DNA of 64,000 nt. It comes from Alicycliphilus denitrificans K601 (GTDB taxonomy: Bacteria; Pseudomonadota; Gammaproteobacteria; Burkholderiales; Burkholderiaceae_C). The notes under the pieces are model-generated. The model did no database searches, was not told the DNA's origin, and saw nothing but the letters and a program-made list of their open reading frames with translations. The DNA is taken from contig NC_015422.1 in the NCBI RefSeq assembly GCF_000204645.1, positions 2,001,001 to 2,065,000 on the forward strand, written 5' to 3'. Below are positions 55,807 to 64,000 of this stretch, in pieces (positions within the stretch are counted from its first letter, which is position 1; the number at the start of each line of letters is the position of its first letter). The position numbers and the translations under genes are program-made.

Positions 55807-57207
55807 ATGAAAACGTCTATCTCCCGTTGCGCGCAACGCGCCAAGCCCTACACGCTCAGCGTCGCGCTCGCCTGCGCCGTCACCGCCGGGGCCGGCGTCG
55901 CGTGGGCGCAGACCCGCATCAACCCGACCGGCGTCGGCGTGAGCGGCAGCGTGATCGGCGACGACGTGCTCTACAGCATCGGCGGCGGCCGCGCCGTGTC
56001 CATGGGTGGCGCCGGGAACATGCAGAGCATCGGTGTGGGCATCGGCTGGAACAGCAATCTCATCTGCGGCGACATGAGCATCACGACGACGCTGCAGAAC
56101 CAATTGAACGGCATCACCAACGGCTTCCAGCAGATCATGAGCAACGTGATCCAGAGCGCGACCAGCGCGGTCGCCTCGCTGCCAGCGCTGATCATCCAGC
56201 GCGCCGATCCGGGCCTCTACAACCTGCTGACCAACGGCGTGCTGCAGGCCCGGCTCGACTTCGACCGCAGCAAGCTGACGTGCAAGGCGATGGCCAACCG
56301 GATGGCGGACATGGCCGGCGGCCAAGCCGGATGGGATCAGCTCGCCGAAGGCTTCGCGCTGCGCGATGCGGTGAGCAGCACCGATGCGGTGTCCGCCGTC
56401 GAGCAGGCCGAATCCAACAAGGGCAACAACGGCGTGCCCTGGGTCGGAGGCGGCAACGCGGGCGGTTCGGGCCAGGGCTCGATCAAGGTGGTCGGCGACG
56501 TGACCCGCGCCGGCTACAACCTGCTCAACAGCCGCGGCGTCACGGACACCTCGTCCATCCCGCGCGCATCCTGCGGCAACCGGCTGACCTGCCAAACCTG
56601 GTCCTCGCCGCAGGCCGCCGCGGACTTCGCGACCCGCGTCCTTGGTGAGCGCGAGCAACGCACCTGCGAGACCTGCACCAAGACGCAGACGACGCCCGGT
56701 GTCGGCCTGACGCCGGTGATCCAGGAAGAGTACGAGACCAAGCTGCAGGCGCTGCAGGGACTCGTGACCGGCTCGACGCCGATGACGGTAGCGAACCTCG
56801 AAACCGCCGGCAGCAACTCCCTGCCGATCACGCGCGGCGTGATCGAGGCGCTGCGCGACGAACCCGATCAAGACCTGCTCGGCAAGCGCCTGGCGTCCGA
56901 GGCCGCGCTGTCGAGCGTGCTGGAGAAGGCCTTGCTGTTGCAGCGCACGCTGCTGACCGGCAAGAAGGAGCCCAACGTCGCCGCCAACGAGCTGGCCGTG
57001 AAGGCGGTCGATCAGGAGAACACTGCGCTGGAGCAGGAGATCAACAACCTCAAGACCGAGCTGGAGCTGCGGCGCACGCTGGCCGGCAATTCGGCGATGG
57101 CGATCGTGCAGCGGCACGGCACCCGCGCCGCCGGCTCGCGCGGCATCTTCGAGGGCGACACCACGCGCGACCGGCTCAAGGAAGTGCAGAAGCCGAGGAA
57201 CAACTGA
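55807..57207 (+). CDS. TIGR03755 ICE protein (PFL_4711)
   Basis: A 466-residue exported protein of the TIGR03755 family with a signal peptide ending near VAWAQ. A Gly-rich section (VGGGNAGGSGQG) and a CETCTK motif are visible, followed by a coiled-coil C-terminal region. It occupies the position of TraH-like pilus assembly proteins. ATG 55807 begins the signal peptide. Confidence 0.86.
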   Translation: MKTSISRCAQRAKPYTLSVALACAVTAGAGVAWAQTRINPTGVGVSGSVIGDDVLYSIGGGRAVSMGGAGNMQSIGVGIGWNSNLICGDMSITTTLQNQLNGITNGFQQIMSNVIQSATSAVASLPALIIQRADPGLYNLLTNGVLQARLDFDRSKLTCKAMANRMADMAGGQAGWDQLAEGFALRDAVSSTDAVSAVEQAESNKGNNGVPWVGGGNAGGSGQGSIKVVGDVTRAGYNLLNSRGVTDTSSIPRASCGNRLTCQTWSSPQAAADFATRVLGEREQRTCETCTKTQTTPGVGLTPVIQEEYETKLQALQGLVTGSTPMTVANLETAGSNSLPITRGVIEALRDEPDQDLLGKRLASEAALSSVLEKALLLQRTLLTGKKEPNVAANELAVKAVDQENTALEQEINNLKTELELRRTLAGNSAMAIVQRHGTRAAGSRGIFEGDTTRDRLKEVQKPRNN

Positions 57208-57566
57208 TGGCCGCGCGCGCCTGGACCTGGCTGCGGCCTACCTGGTTGTTCAACCGGCGCGTGGCCCTTGCGCTGCTGTGGGTGCTGGCGGTCGCCGGCA
57301 TCGCGGCGGGTGTCAACGTCGTCGGCCTGCATGTCGTCGGCAGCATCGACGGCTGGGAGCGGTGGCTGCGCGAGCACTCGGTCCACTTCCTGGCGTGGCG
57401 GCTGCTGGTCTACGCGGCAACGGCTTACGGCTGGTGGTGGATGCGTCGGCGCCTGCGCGAGCGCGAGCCTTCACCCGAGGCGCACCAGCGCCTGCTGCGC
57501 GTCGAGATCGCGGCCGTCGTCACCCTCGTGCTGCTCGAAGGCAGCCAACTGCTGCGCGGCGGCTGA
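57207..57566 (+). CDS. ICE inner membrane protein, 119 aa
   Basis: A small membrane protein with three hydrophobic segments: residues 18-42, 60-80 and 99-115. It overlaps the previous stop by one base (TGATG) and lies between TIGR03755 and the TraG-like gene, a slot filled by a similar protein in related ICEs. I cannot assign a named family. Confidence 0.75.
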   Translation: MAARAWTWLRPTWLFNRRVALALLWVLAVAGIAAGVNVVGLHVVGSIDGWERWLREHSVHFLAWRLLVYAATAYGWWWMRRRLREREPSPEAHQRLLRVEIAAVVTLVLLEGSQLLRGG

Positions 57567-57589
57567 ACGACTGAGGCGAGGAGCACGCC

Positions 57590-59107
57590 ATGACCCTCTA
57601 CACGACCGACTACCTGGAGTATTACCTGACGCTCGTCGGGTGGATCGTCAACAACGGCATCTGGAACATTCTCGTGGCCAGCGGCGTCTTCGCGCTGCCC
57701 TTCGTGGTGATCGTCGTGCAGGAGTGGCTGCGCGCACGCGCCGAGGGCGCCGACGAGGGCAACAAGGGCGTGCTGTCCTCGATGCGCATCGAGAACCGCG
57801 TGTGGGTGGCGATCGTCGTCATCCTGTTCGCGGGCGTGCCCTTCATCCCGGTCGACCTCAGCACGATCCGGTTCGACACGACGCGCTCCGCGCAGTGCCA
57901 GGTCAGCGTCCCGCAGCCCAACGACACGGGCTGGTCCACCGCCTACACCACCCTCAACAACCAGAGCGCGCTGGTGCCGGTGTGGTGGTTCTTCATGCAC
58001 GCCATCTCGAAGGCGGTCACGGGCGGCGCGGTGGCGGCGATTCCCTGCGGCACGGACCTGCGGCAGATGCGCATGGACGTGGATGCGACGCGCATCGACG
58101 ACCCGGTGCTGGCCCAGGAGGTGGGTGACTTCGTGCACGACTGCTACGGCCCGTCGCGGGCCAAGCTGTTCATGAGCCGGCCCACGCTCTCCGACGACGA
58201 CATGAACGACGTGACCTGGATCGGGTCGAGCTACTTCCTGGACAACGCAGGCTTCTACGACACCTACCACTCCAACACGCCCCGCACGGCCTGGCCCTAC
58301 GACGCGACGCGCGATGCGGGGCTGGCCCAGGTGGACAGCGGCGGGGGCTACCCCACGTGTCGGCAGTGGTGGTCCGACGGCAACAGCGGCCTGCGCGCTC
58401 GGCTGCAGGCTCAGGTCGATCCCGACCTGCTGACGCGCATCGGCCGCTGGGCGGGCTTCCTGTCGCAGGGCGAGGTGAACGACTCGGTGATCCGGGCCGT
58501 GGTCTCGCCAAGGCAGCAGAAGATGAATCAGGGCTCGGTCTACACCGACTACGGCGGGCAGATCGAGAAGACGCTGCCCAACATCGTGACGCGCGGCGCC
58601 GGCGACCTGGGCATGACGATGGGCTCGCTCGGCTTCTTCCCGGCGATGGATGTGGTGCGGCAGGCATTGCCGATGGTGCTGTCGCTGCTCAAGATGGCGC
58701 TGGTGGTCTGCATCCCGCTGGTGCTGGTTTTCGGCACCTACGAGCTGAAGGCGCTGGTCGCGGTGAGCTGTGTGCAGTTCGCGCTGTTCTTTGTGGACTT
58801 CTGGTTTCAGTTGGCTCGCTGGCTTGACTCCACGATCCTGGATGCACTCTACGGATGGGGGTTCGGGGCGAACCGACCGCACAGCAACTTCGATCCGCTG
58901 ATCGGGCTGAACAACGCCTTCGGCGACATGCTGCTCAACTTTGTCATGGCGACGATGTTCATCGTGCTGCCGACGTTTTGGGTGGCCTCGCTCGGCTGGG
59001 TTGGTGTGCGTGCCGGAAACGCGATTCAGGGACTGGCCGCCGGAACACGCGATGCACAAGCCGCGGGAGGCAAAGGCGCTGGGGTAGCACTGAAAGCTGT
59101 GAAATAG
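57590..59107 (+). CDS. traG: TraG N-terminal domain protein
   Basis: A 505-residue inner membrane protein with a TraG-N architecture. It has an N-terminal helix (residues 20-42) and a second near 70-88, a periplasmic section, and three or four helices between about 350 and 470. It probably stabilises mating pairs and contributes to pilus biogenesis. It ends the plus-strand transfer operon and converges with the DUF3742 gene, one base apart. Confidence 0.88.
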   Translation: MTLYTTDYLEYYLTLVGWIVNNGIWNILVASGVFALPFVVIVVQEWLRARAEGADEGNKGVLSSMRIENRVWVAIVVILFAGVPFIPVDLSTIRFDTTRSAQCQVSVPQPNDTGWSTAYTTLNNQSALVPVWWFFMHAISKAVTGGAVAAIPCGTDLRQMRMDVDATRIDDPVLAQEVGDFVHDCYGPSRAKLFMSRPTLSDDDMNDVTWIGSSYFLDNAGFYDTYHSNTPRTAWPYDATRDAGLAQVDSGGGYPTCRQWWSDGNSGLRARLQAQVDPDLLTRIGRWAGFLSQGEVNDSVIRAVVSPRQQKMNQGSVYTDYGGQIEKTLPNIVTRGAGDLGMTMGSLGFFPAMDVVRQALPMVLSLLKMALVVCIPLVLVFGTYELKALVAVSCVQFALFFVDFWFQLARWLDSTILDALYGWGFGANRPHSNFDPLIGLNNAFGDMLLNFVMATMFIVLPTFWVASLGWVGVRAGNAIQGLAAGTRDAQAAGGKGAGVALKAVK

Positions 59108-59479
59108 CTACGTCTGATCGTCGTCGGGATCGTGTGGGTCAATCCGCTGATCGTTGGACGTGTAGAGGCCAAATCCGGCAGGGCCGTGCCGCCACTCGGT
59201 CTGCTCCTCTTCGTCGTAGCTGCCATCATCGTTGCGAAGTAGCCAGGCACCTGCCAGCGCAAATGCAAGTAGCAGCGCCAGCCAGAACGCGGTGTAGAGC
59301 AGGATGCCGATCACGGCGAGCTTGACGCCCAACGACGCTGCCCGAGCAGCGCCAGGCGCCAAACCCTGCGCACGCAACCAGCCCTGTGCCTGCCGATCCA
59401 GACGCGCACAGCCTCGCCAGGCCCGGCCCAGCGCTCGGCCGAGGCGTTCTGCGAAAGTGGTCTGTGCGGCGGTCTTCAT
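59108..59479 (-). CDS. DUF3742 family protein
   Basis: A 123-residue protein beginning MKTAAQTTFAERLGRALGRA with one hydrophobic region (about residues 47-78) and an acidic C-terminus (DPHDPDDDQT). DUF3742 genes lie at this place in PAGI-2-type ICEs. The function is unknown. ATG 59479 marks the conserved start; the upstream extension of 21 codons is not conserved in character. Confidence 0.82.
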   Translation of the reverse strand: MKTAAQTTFAERLGRALGRAWRGCARLDRQAQGWLRAQGLAPGAARAASLGVKLAVIGILLYTAFWLALLLAFALAGAWLLRNDDGSYDEEEQTEWRHGPAGFGLYTSNDQRIDPHDPDDDQT

Positions 59480-59601
59480 GGCGGCTACCTCATGGTCGTC
59501 CTGTGTGCTGCTTGTTTGATTGAATCCTGCATAAATTTTCAACTCATGGTGGAAATTCAGTGCAATATCTAATCACGCCAAACACGAAGGCATGCAGCAC
59601 A

Positions 59602-60066
59602 TCAGCCTTTGCGTTCCCCCTGCCAGTCGGCTTTGCTCGCTGTTACCAACGCGGCCCAATCGTCCGGCGGGTTGCCACGTCCCAACATCTTCTCGAACAC
59701 GGCATAGGGGTCGGACTTGCTGCCCGCCGATCGCAAGGTCTGCTCGTCGTTGACCCAGGCATACACGATGACCTTCGCCTTCGAGTCGTAGCGGAAGAAC
59801 AGCCGATACCGTCGTCCGAGCTTGGCACGGCGCCAGTGGCGATAGGCCGGCCCCATGGTGTTGCCCTGACGGTATTCGTCTCGCGCCGGATCGCTCGGCA
59901 CCACGTCCTGCATCAACTGGACCAAGGCCCGGAAGAACTTGACGTTGGCGTTGGACGCAAAGCCCTCCGGGTCGTTCTCTTGCGCACGTAGCACGGCCGC
60001 GCGCAGCTTCGTCAACTGCTCGATCAGGTTGTCGTGGAACAGCAGCGTCCAACCATGCTGCTGCAT
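59602..60066 (-). CDS. yhaV: YhaV-type toxin
   Basis: A 154-residue type II toxin of the YhaV family, a RelE-like ribonuclease. Recognisable parts are MQQHGWTLLFHDNLIEQLTK, YRHWRRAKLGRRYRLFFRYD and KVIVYAWVNDEQTLR. Basic and aromatic residues suited to RNA cleavage are present. It overlaps the antitoxin stop by one base (TGATG). It probably stabilises the ICE by post-segregational killing. Confidence 0.9.
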   Translation of the reverse strand: MQQHGWTLLFHDNLIEQLTKLRAAVLRAQENDPEGFASNANVKFFRALVQLMQDVVPSDPARDEYRQGNTMGPAYRHWRRAKLGRRYRLFFRYDSKAKVIVYAWVNDEQTLRSAGSKSDPYAVFEKMLGRGNPPDDWAALVTASKADWQGERKG

Positions 60067-60383
60067 CAGATTTCCACGTCCTCATCGAAGTCATCGCCCA
60101 GGAAAACCTTGTGGCCTGCATGCTCCAGCATCGTGCGAGCCAGATCCTCCGGCAGACCGCGGATGTTCCGGCCGGCCTCGATGTCGCGAGCCAGCAGGGT
60201 CAGGAACGCACCGATGGCCGGGTCTTCATGCTCGGCATCGGCACGGGTCACGACCACTTCGCCGCCGCGCAGGTCGAACGCCACCTTGCCGCCGGTGTCC
60301 AGGCCCAGCACCTGCCGGATGGACTTGGGCAGCGTGATCTGACCCTTGGAGGTCAGCGTCGCGACTTCGTGGATTTCGGGCAT
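60066..60383 (-). CDS. prlF: PrlF (SohA) antitoxin
   Basis: A 105-residue antitoxin with an N-terminal AbrB/SpoVT-type swapped-hairpin DNA-binding domain (TLTSKGQITLPKSIRQVLGL) and an acidic C-terminus (DDFDEDVEI). It binds YhaV and represses its own promoter, which carries a palindrome at 60414-60431. ATG 60383 is preferred; the 34 upstream codons cross the promoter. Confidence 0.9.
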   Translation of the reverse strand: MPEIHEVATLTSKGQITLPKSIRQVLGLDTGGKVAFDLRGGEVVVTRADAEHEDPAIGAFLTLLARDIEAGRNIRGLPEDLARTMLEHAGHKVFLGDDFDEDVEI

Positions 60384-60410
60384 GGCGGCACTCCTGATGG
60401 CAATGCCTGG

Positions 60411-60439
60411 ATGGTAAGGAAGTTTCCTTACACTGTCAA
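60411..60439 (-). promoter_or_regulatory. prlF-yhaV promoter with operator palindrome
   Basis: On the minus strand TTGACA (60439-60434) and TACCAT (60416-60411) are 17 bp apart. The spacer holds the inverted repeat GTAAGGAA-GT-TTCCTTAC (60414-60431), which also touches the -10. Binding there would block polymerase, in line with antitoxin autoregulation. Confidence 0.8.
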
Positions 60440-60577
60440 TGTGAGGGCGCATGGTGCTGTTTCCGGGTGGATGAATCGGCGCCATCGTAGGGACGGCACA
60501 GCCGGCCTTCCCGCATCAATGCGCCCTGGGCCAGACCCGCATTGGTTGTGGCTGGCTCGCCTCGCTTGCCCTATATC

Positions 60578-60665
60578 CAAAGGCTTCCTAAAGGCCAAAG
60601 GGCTGGGGAAGGGGCAAGGGAATGGGGCCAAGGGGAATGGCCCTACCCGAAAAGGCCAAAAGGCT
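60578..60665. other. G-rich repeated region upstream of relaxase
   Basis: Short repeats of AAAGGCCAAA and (G)GGGCAAGGG/GGGGCCAAGGGG type fill this stretch just before the relaxase ATG. The plus strand is strongly purine-rich. It is not coding. Proximity to the relaxase makes it a candidate for part of an origin of transfer, without proof. Confidence 0.4.
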
Positions 60666-60696
60666 CCCCCGATCCGCCAACCGTCCGGGGTTCGCC

Positions 60697-62562
60697 ATGC
60701 TCTCGCTGTTCCAACGCAAACGGCCGCCGCCTGCCTCTGGCGCGGCGCCGATACCCACACCTCCCGCCGATCCCGGCAAAGGGCTGATGCGGCCGGAGCC
60801 GGCCGCATCGCTGCTGGCGACACCACGCCGGCAGCGGTTGCTGGAACATATCTGGCAGCGCACCTCGCTGTCACGCTGCCAGTTCGCCACGCTGTATCTG
60901 GCACCCCTGGAGCGCTACGCCGAACTGGTCCAGCAGTTCCCCGCCTCGGAATCCCATCACCATGCCTACCCGGGCGGCATGCTGGACCACGGCCTGGAGA
61001 TCGTCGCCTACGCCCTCAAGCTGCGGCAGTCGCACCTGCTGCCCGCCGGCACCACGCCGGAGGCGCAAGCCGCCCAGGCCGAAGCCTGGACGGCCGGCAC
61101 CGCCTATGCGGCGCTGTTGCACGATGTCGGCAAGGTCGCGGTCGATCTGCACGTGGAGTATGCGGACGGCACGGTCTGGCATCCCTGGCACGGCCCGCTA
61201 CGGCGGCCGTATCGCTTCCGCTATCGCAAGGAGCGCGAATACCGGCTGCACAGCGCCGCCACCGGACTGCTCTACGCCCGGCTGCTCGATCCAGGCATCT
61301 TCGACTGGCTCGCCGACTACCCCGACCTGTGGGCCGCGCTCCTGTACGTGCTGGCCGGCCAGTACGAGCACGCTGGCACGCTCGGCGAACTGGTCGTGCA
61401 GGCCGACCAGGCCTCGGTGGCCCAGGAACTCGGCGGCGATCCCAGCAAGGCACTGGCCGCGCCCAAGCACGCCCTGCAGCGCAAGCTGCTCGATGGCCTG
61501 CGCTTCCTGCTGCGGGAGGAATTCAAGCTGAACCAGCCCCAGGCCTCGGACGGCTGGCTGACCCAGGACGCACTCTGGCTGGTAAGCAAGACCGTCTCGG
61601 ACAAGCTGCGCGCCCATCTGCTGCAGCAAGGCATCGACGGCATCCCGGCCAGCAACACAGCAGTGTTCAACGTGCTGCAGGACCACGGCATCGCCTTGCC
61701 CACGCCGGACGGCAAGGCGATCTGGAAGGCCACCGTCGCGAGCGATGCCGGCTGGTCGCACAGCTTCACGTTCCTGAAGCTCTCGCCCGCACTGATCTGG
61801 GAGGCGGCCGAACGGCCCGCGCCGTTCGCCGGCCAGGTGCGGGTCGAGCAGGAGGACGCAGCGCAGCCAGAACCCGCTGCGCCTGGTGCGGCTCAGCCGG
61901 GGCCTGCGCCGAGCGCTGCGCCGCCGGTCCTGTCCACGGCTGCGGACAACGGCGTTGGTGCGCTGCTCGATCTGCTGGACATGGCACCTGCCGCGTCGGC
62001 GCCGCCCCCGATGCCGCCCGAGCCCGTCGCCGACGCGCGGGCAGATGCCGAAGGAGATTCCTTGGCCAGCGCGGCGGCGCCGCCGCCGGCACCACCAGCT
62101 TTGGCACCCCGCCCACAGGCCGAGCCCTCCGGCGAAGACTTCATGGCCTGGCTGACCCAGGGCGTGGGATCGCGCAGGCTCATCGTCAACGACGCCAAGG
62201 CCCTGGTGCATACCGTCGCCGGCACGGCCTACCTGGTCAGCCCCGGCGTGTTCCAGCGCTACGCGCAGGAACACCCGCAGGTCGCGGCCGTCGCCAAGCA
62301 GGAGAAGCTGGAGGAGTGGCAGTGGGTGCAGAAGCGCTTCGAGAAGTTGGGGGCGCACCGCAAGCAGGCCAGCGGTCTGAATATCTGGACCTGCGACGTG
62401 ACCGGCCCGCGCAAATCGCGGCGGCTGCACGGCTACCTGCTGGCGCGGCCCGAGGCGCTATTCGGGGACGTGCCGCCCGATAACCCTTACCTGCGTCTCG
62501 CCACCAAGCCCCCAAAGCGCGAAAATCCCGCAGTTCAAAACGATAACGACGAGCAGGGATAA
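60697..62562 (+). CDS. traI: MobH-family relaxase TraI (TraI_2)
   Basis: A 621-residue relaxase. The N-terminal TraI_2 domain (about residues 30-330) carries the HD-hydrolase-type signature of MobH relaxases: HHHAYPGGMLDHGLE and LLHDVGK. A Pro/Ala-rich linker (about 390-475) leads to the C-terminal TraI_2_C domain (FMAWLTQGVGSRRLIVNDAK). It nicks oriT and pilots the strand through TraD. ATG 60697 starts the conserved MLSLFQRKR; an upstream frame extension has no site. Confidence 0.92.
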   Translation: MLSLFQRKRPPPASGAAPIPTPPADPGKGLMRPEPAASLLATPRRQRLLEHIWQRTSLSRCQFATLYLAPLERYAELVQQFPASESHHHAYPGGMLDHGLEIVAYALKLRQSHLLPAGTTPEAQAAQAEAWTAGTAYAALLHDVGKVAVDLHVEYADGTVWHPWHGPLRRPYRFRYRKEREYRLHSAATGLLYARLLDPGIFDWLADYPDLWAALLYVLAGQYEHAGTLGELVVQADQASVAQELGGDPSKALAAPKHALQRKLLDGLRFLLREEFKLNQPQASDGWLTQDALWLVSKTVSDKLRAHLLQQGIDGIPASNTAVFNVLQDHGIALPTPDGKAIWKATVASDAGWSHSFTFLKLSPALIWEAAERPAPFAGQVRVEQEDAAQPEPAAPGAAQPGPAPSAAPPVLSTAADNGVGALLDLLDMAPAASAPPPMPPEPVADARADAEGDSLASAAAPPPAPPALAPRPQAEPSGEDFMAWLTQGVGSRRLIVNDAKALVHTVAGTAYLVSPGVFQRYAQEHPQVAAVAKQEKLEEWQWVQKRFEKLGAHRKQASGLNIWTCDVTGPRKSRRLHGYLLARPEALFGDVPPDNPYLRLATKPPKRENPAVQNDNDEQG

Positions 62563-62588
62563 GTAGGCGGCCCAAGCCCCGGCCGGCT

Positions 62589-62894
62589 TCAGTCCTCTGA
62601 CTTGGAGGGAGCCGGTTCGGCCAGCTTGGCTTCGGTCAGGGCCATCAGGTGGGCAGAACTGCATTTCAGCGCACGGGCAATCTTGAGGATCAAGGGGAGC
62701 GTGGGTGTGTGCTCGCCGCGCTCGATCTTGCCTACGTGCGAGCGCTCGATGCCTGCCAGGTGAGCCAGCGTTTCCTGGGCGATGCCCTGGCTGGTTCTCT
62801 CATCGCGAACGGCGGCCCCAAACGCGATGGCTGGTTCTGCTTCGTAGGTGGTCGTGCCGGTGGGTCGGCCTCTCTGAATCGGGCGCTTCTGCAT
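62589..62894 (-). CDS. XRE family regulator
   Basis: A 101-residue protein with a helix-turn-helix of the Cro/CI type (GIAQETLAHLAGIERSHVGK, about residues 38-57) and KIERGEHTPTLPLILKIARA. It is convergent with the relaxase gene and divergent from the LysR-like gene. It may control the adjacent divergent promoter. ATG 62894 was chosen; no strong ribosome site is visible. Confidence 0.85.
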   Translation of the reverse strand: MQKRPIQRGRPTGTTTYEAEPAIAFGAAVRDERTSQGIAQETLAHLAGIERSHVGKIERGEHTPTLPLILKIARALKCSSAHLMALTEAKLAEPAPSKSED

Positions 62895-63012
62895 TAGCAA
62901 AAGCGTCGAGCATTGCCCGTAGATAAACCACGTTAAACTTAACTCAAAAGCGCGATAGCACGTCTGATGCTTTCGCCCCCACGAGTTTCTGCCCTTGGGA
63001 GGAAGCAGTACC

Positions 63013-63633
63013 GTGACATCAAGCGACGCCTGCACCGCGATCCGCGTGGCCGTGCTCGGTGGGTGGGTGCCCTCGCAGCTCGCCGACGTGCTGGCGCTGC
63101 AACGGGCCGAAGAACCCGAGACCACGGCCACCCTGGTCGAATGTGCGGGTAGCACGCCGGCAGGTGAGGTGTCGAGAGGCGGCTTCGACTTCGCGCTCTC
63201 GACCGCCGATGTGGACTGGCCTGGTTGGGTGTGCGAGCCGTTGTGGCACGACACGCTGGCTGTCGCCGTCGCCAAGCGTTCGCACCTGCTGGTCCATCGC
63301 GACGTACCGTGCCATGAACTGCAAAAGCAGCCCCTCATCTGTGCGCAATCTACCGCGGACGAGCCGTGGCAGGCCCTGGTGCATCTTCTGATCGGCGACG
63401 CGCCACACGAGCAAGTCGTGAGCACCTTCGACATGACGATGACGCTGGTCGCCGCGGGGTACGGCATCGCCATCGCGCCCGCCGCGCGGCTGGCGGGATA
63501 CCAGTGCCGAGGCATCGCGGTGCGACCGCTGGCCGGTGCACCGCCGATCGTCATGGCCTACTTGCTGCACACGTGTGAGGCCTTGACCGAACCCCAGGAG
63601 CGGTTCGCGCGCCGCGTCCGCTCCGTGACCTGA
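63013..63633 (+). CDS. LysR-type substrate-binding domain without DNA-binding domain
   Basis: A 206-residue protein that resembles only the effector domain of LysR regulators (GFDFALSTADVDWPGWVCEP; VSTFDMTMTLVAAGYGIAIA, the usual GxGI region). No helix-turn-helix precedes it. GTG 63013 follows GGGAGGAAG at normal spacing; TTG 62995 lies upstream of that site. Such stand-alone domains occur at this spot in related ICEs. It may sense a ligand for, or compete with, another regulator. Confidence 0.8.
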   Translation: MTSSDACTAIRVAVLGGWVPSQLADVLALQRAEEPETTATLVECAGSTPAGEVSRGGFDFALSTADVDWPGWVCEPLWHDTLAVAVAKRSHLLVHRDVPCHELQKQPLICAQSTADEPWQALVHLLIGDAPHEQVVSTFDMTMTLVAAGYGIAIAPAARLAGYQCRGIAVRPLAGAPPIVMAYLLHTCEALTEPQERFARRVRSVT

Positions 63634-63645
63634 AGGCCAGCCGCG

Positions 63646-64000
63646 TCAAGGCTCCATCAGGTCTTCGGCGGCATCGAACGTGATGGCGTCCTGCACTAGG
63701 CGCTGCACGCTGCGCCGCACTTGCACCGGAATGTCGGAGTCCTCGGGATCATCCGCCGCGATACTCTGCGCCGCGACCAGCCGCGCAGCCAGGTGCAGGT
63801 TCTTCGGGTTGACTGCCTCGATGGCAGAGCGCCCACCGAGCGCGTCATAGGGCTGCAGCAGCGCGTGGTAGATCGCCCAGGTGTCGAGCCCGCGCGGCAC
63901 CTGCTTGAGCACGAACTGCACGAGCCTGCGCTTGAGCGGATCGAGCTGCCAGTCCGGCATCCGCTGCCCACGGTTGCCCATGTGGATCGACAGCAGGTTG
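63646..64000 (-). CDS. Hypothetical ICE protein, cut by window edge
   Basis: The C-terminal 117 or so codons of a minus-strand gene whose start probably lies beyond 64000; the frame stays open through NLLSIHMGNRGQRMPDWQLD. The segment with WAIYHALLQPYDALGGRSAI and EAVN loosely resembles the ParS/MbcA-Xre toxin-binding type. I do not assign a function. Confidence 0.55.
   Translation of the reverse strand, partial: NLLSIHMGNRGQRMPDWQLDPLKRRLVQFVLKQVPRGLDTWAIYHALLQPYDALGGRSAIEAVNPKNLHLAARLVAAQSIAADDPEDSDIPVQVRRSVQRLVQDAITFDAAEDLMEP

Overview
The window reads as part of a GC-rich proteobacterial integrative and conjugative element (ICE) of the PFGI-1 / PAGI-2 / ICEclc class. These elements occur in Pseudomonas and in Burkholderiales, so the host is probably one of these; the sequence alone does not decide which. 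The class call rests on a colinear run of families described only from this type of ICE: STY4534/DUF3577, DUF3275, PilL, TIGR03759, TIGR03765, TraD, TIGR03747, RAQPRD, TIGR03758, TIGR03745, TIGR03750, TIGR03746, TIGR03749, TIGR03752, TIGR03751, the TraC-like ATPase, then TIGR03757, TIGR03756, TIGR03755, TraG-N, DUF3742 and a MobH/TraI_2 relaxase. No integrase, attachment site, tRNA or CRISPR array was seen, so the ICE ends lie outside the window.

Layout. 1-8300: ICE maintenance genes (DUF3577, DUF3275, DUF932, DUF6094 methyltransferase-like, a large helicase and several unknowns), most separated by GC-rich hairpins. 8437-24018: the main type IV secretion operon, with many ATGA overlaps. 54403-59107: the distal part of the same operon. 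59108-64000: DUF3742, a prlF-yhaV toxin-antitoxin pair, the relaxase, an XRE regulator, a LysR-like effector domain without its DNA-binding domain, and a gene cut by the window edge.

The two halves of the transfer operon are separated by one 30.2-kb insertion, 24051-54288. It has 38-bp Tn21-type inverted repeats and a perfect 5-bp target duplication, TTCTT, and it landed in the T-tract of a transcription terminator. It is nested. (a) Beside the left end is an operon of a TetR regulator, a periplasmic adaptor, an FtsX/MacB-like ABC permease and ATPase, a cytochrome c'-like protein and a TolC-type outer membrane factor. (b) Next is a Tn402/Tn5053-like mercury transposon (29858-50824) with tniA-tniB-tniQ-res-tniR and merRTPCADE. 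(c) Its tniR gene is split by an 11.9-kb segment, 34037-45939, bounded by a 9-bp direct repeat. That segment holds a two-subunit ABC exporter with a damaged phosphotransferase gene, a seven-gene chromate resistance cluster and a scrap of another ICE or plasmid backbone. (d) At the right end is the Tn21-type tnpR, missing its 5' part, and a tnpA with a single-base frameshift.

The ICE therefore probably spreads a set of metal and efflux functions: mercury reduction, chromate export with oxidative-stress proteins, an undefined tripartite ABC efflux pump with a cytochrome, and a second ABC exporter. The most unusual items are the precisely nested structure with an apparently reversible tniR interruption, the DUF932-TniR chimeric reading frame, the cytochrome-containing efflux operon, the extended chromate cluster, and a phosphotransferase whose catalytic loop is altered.
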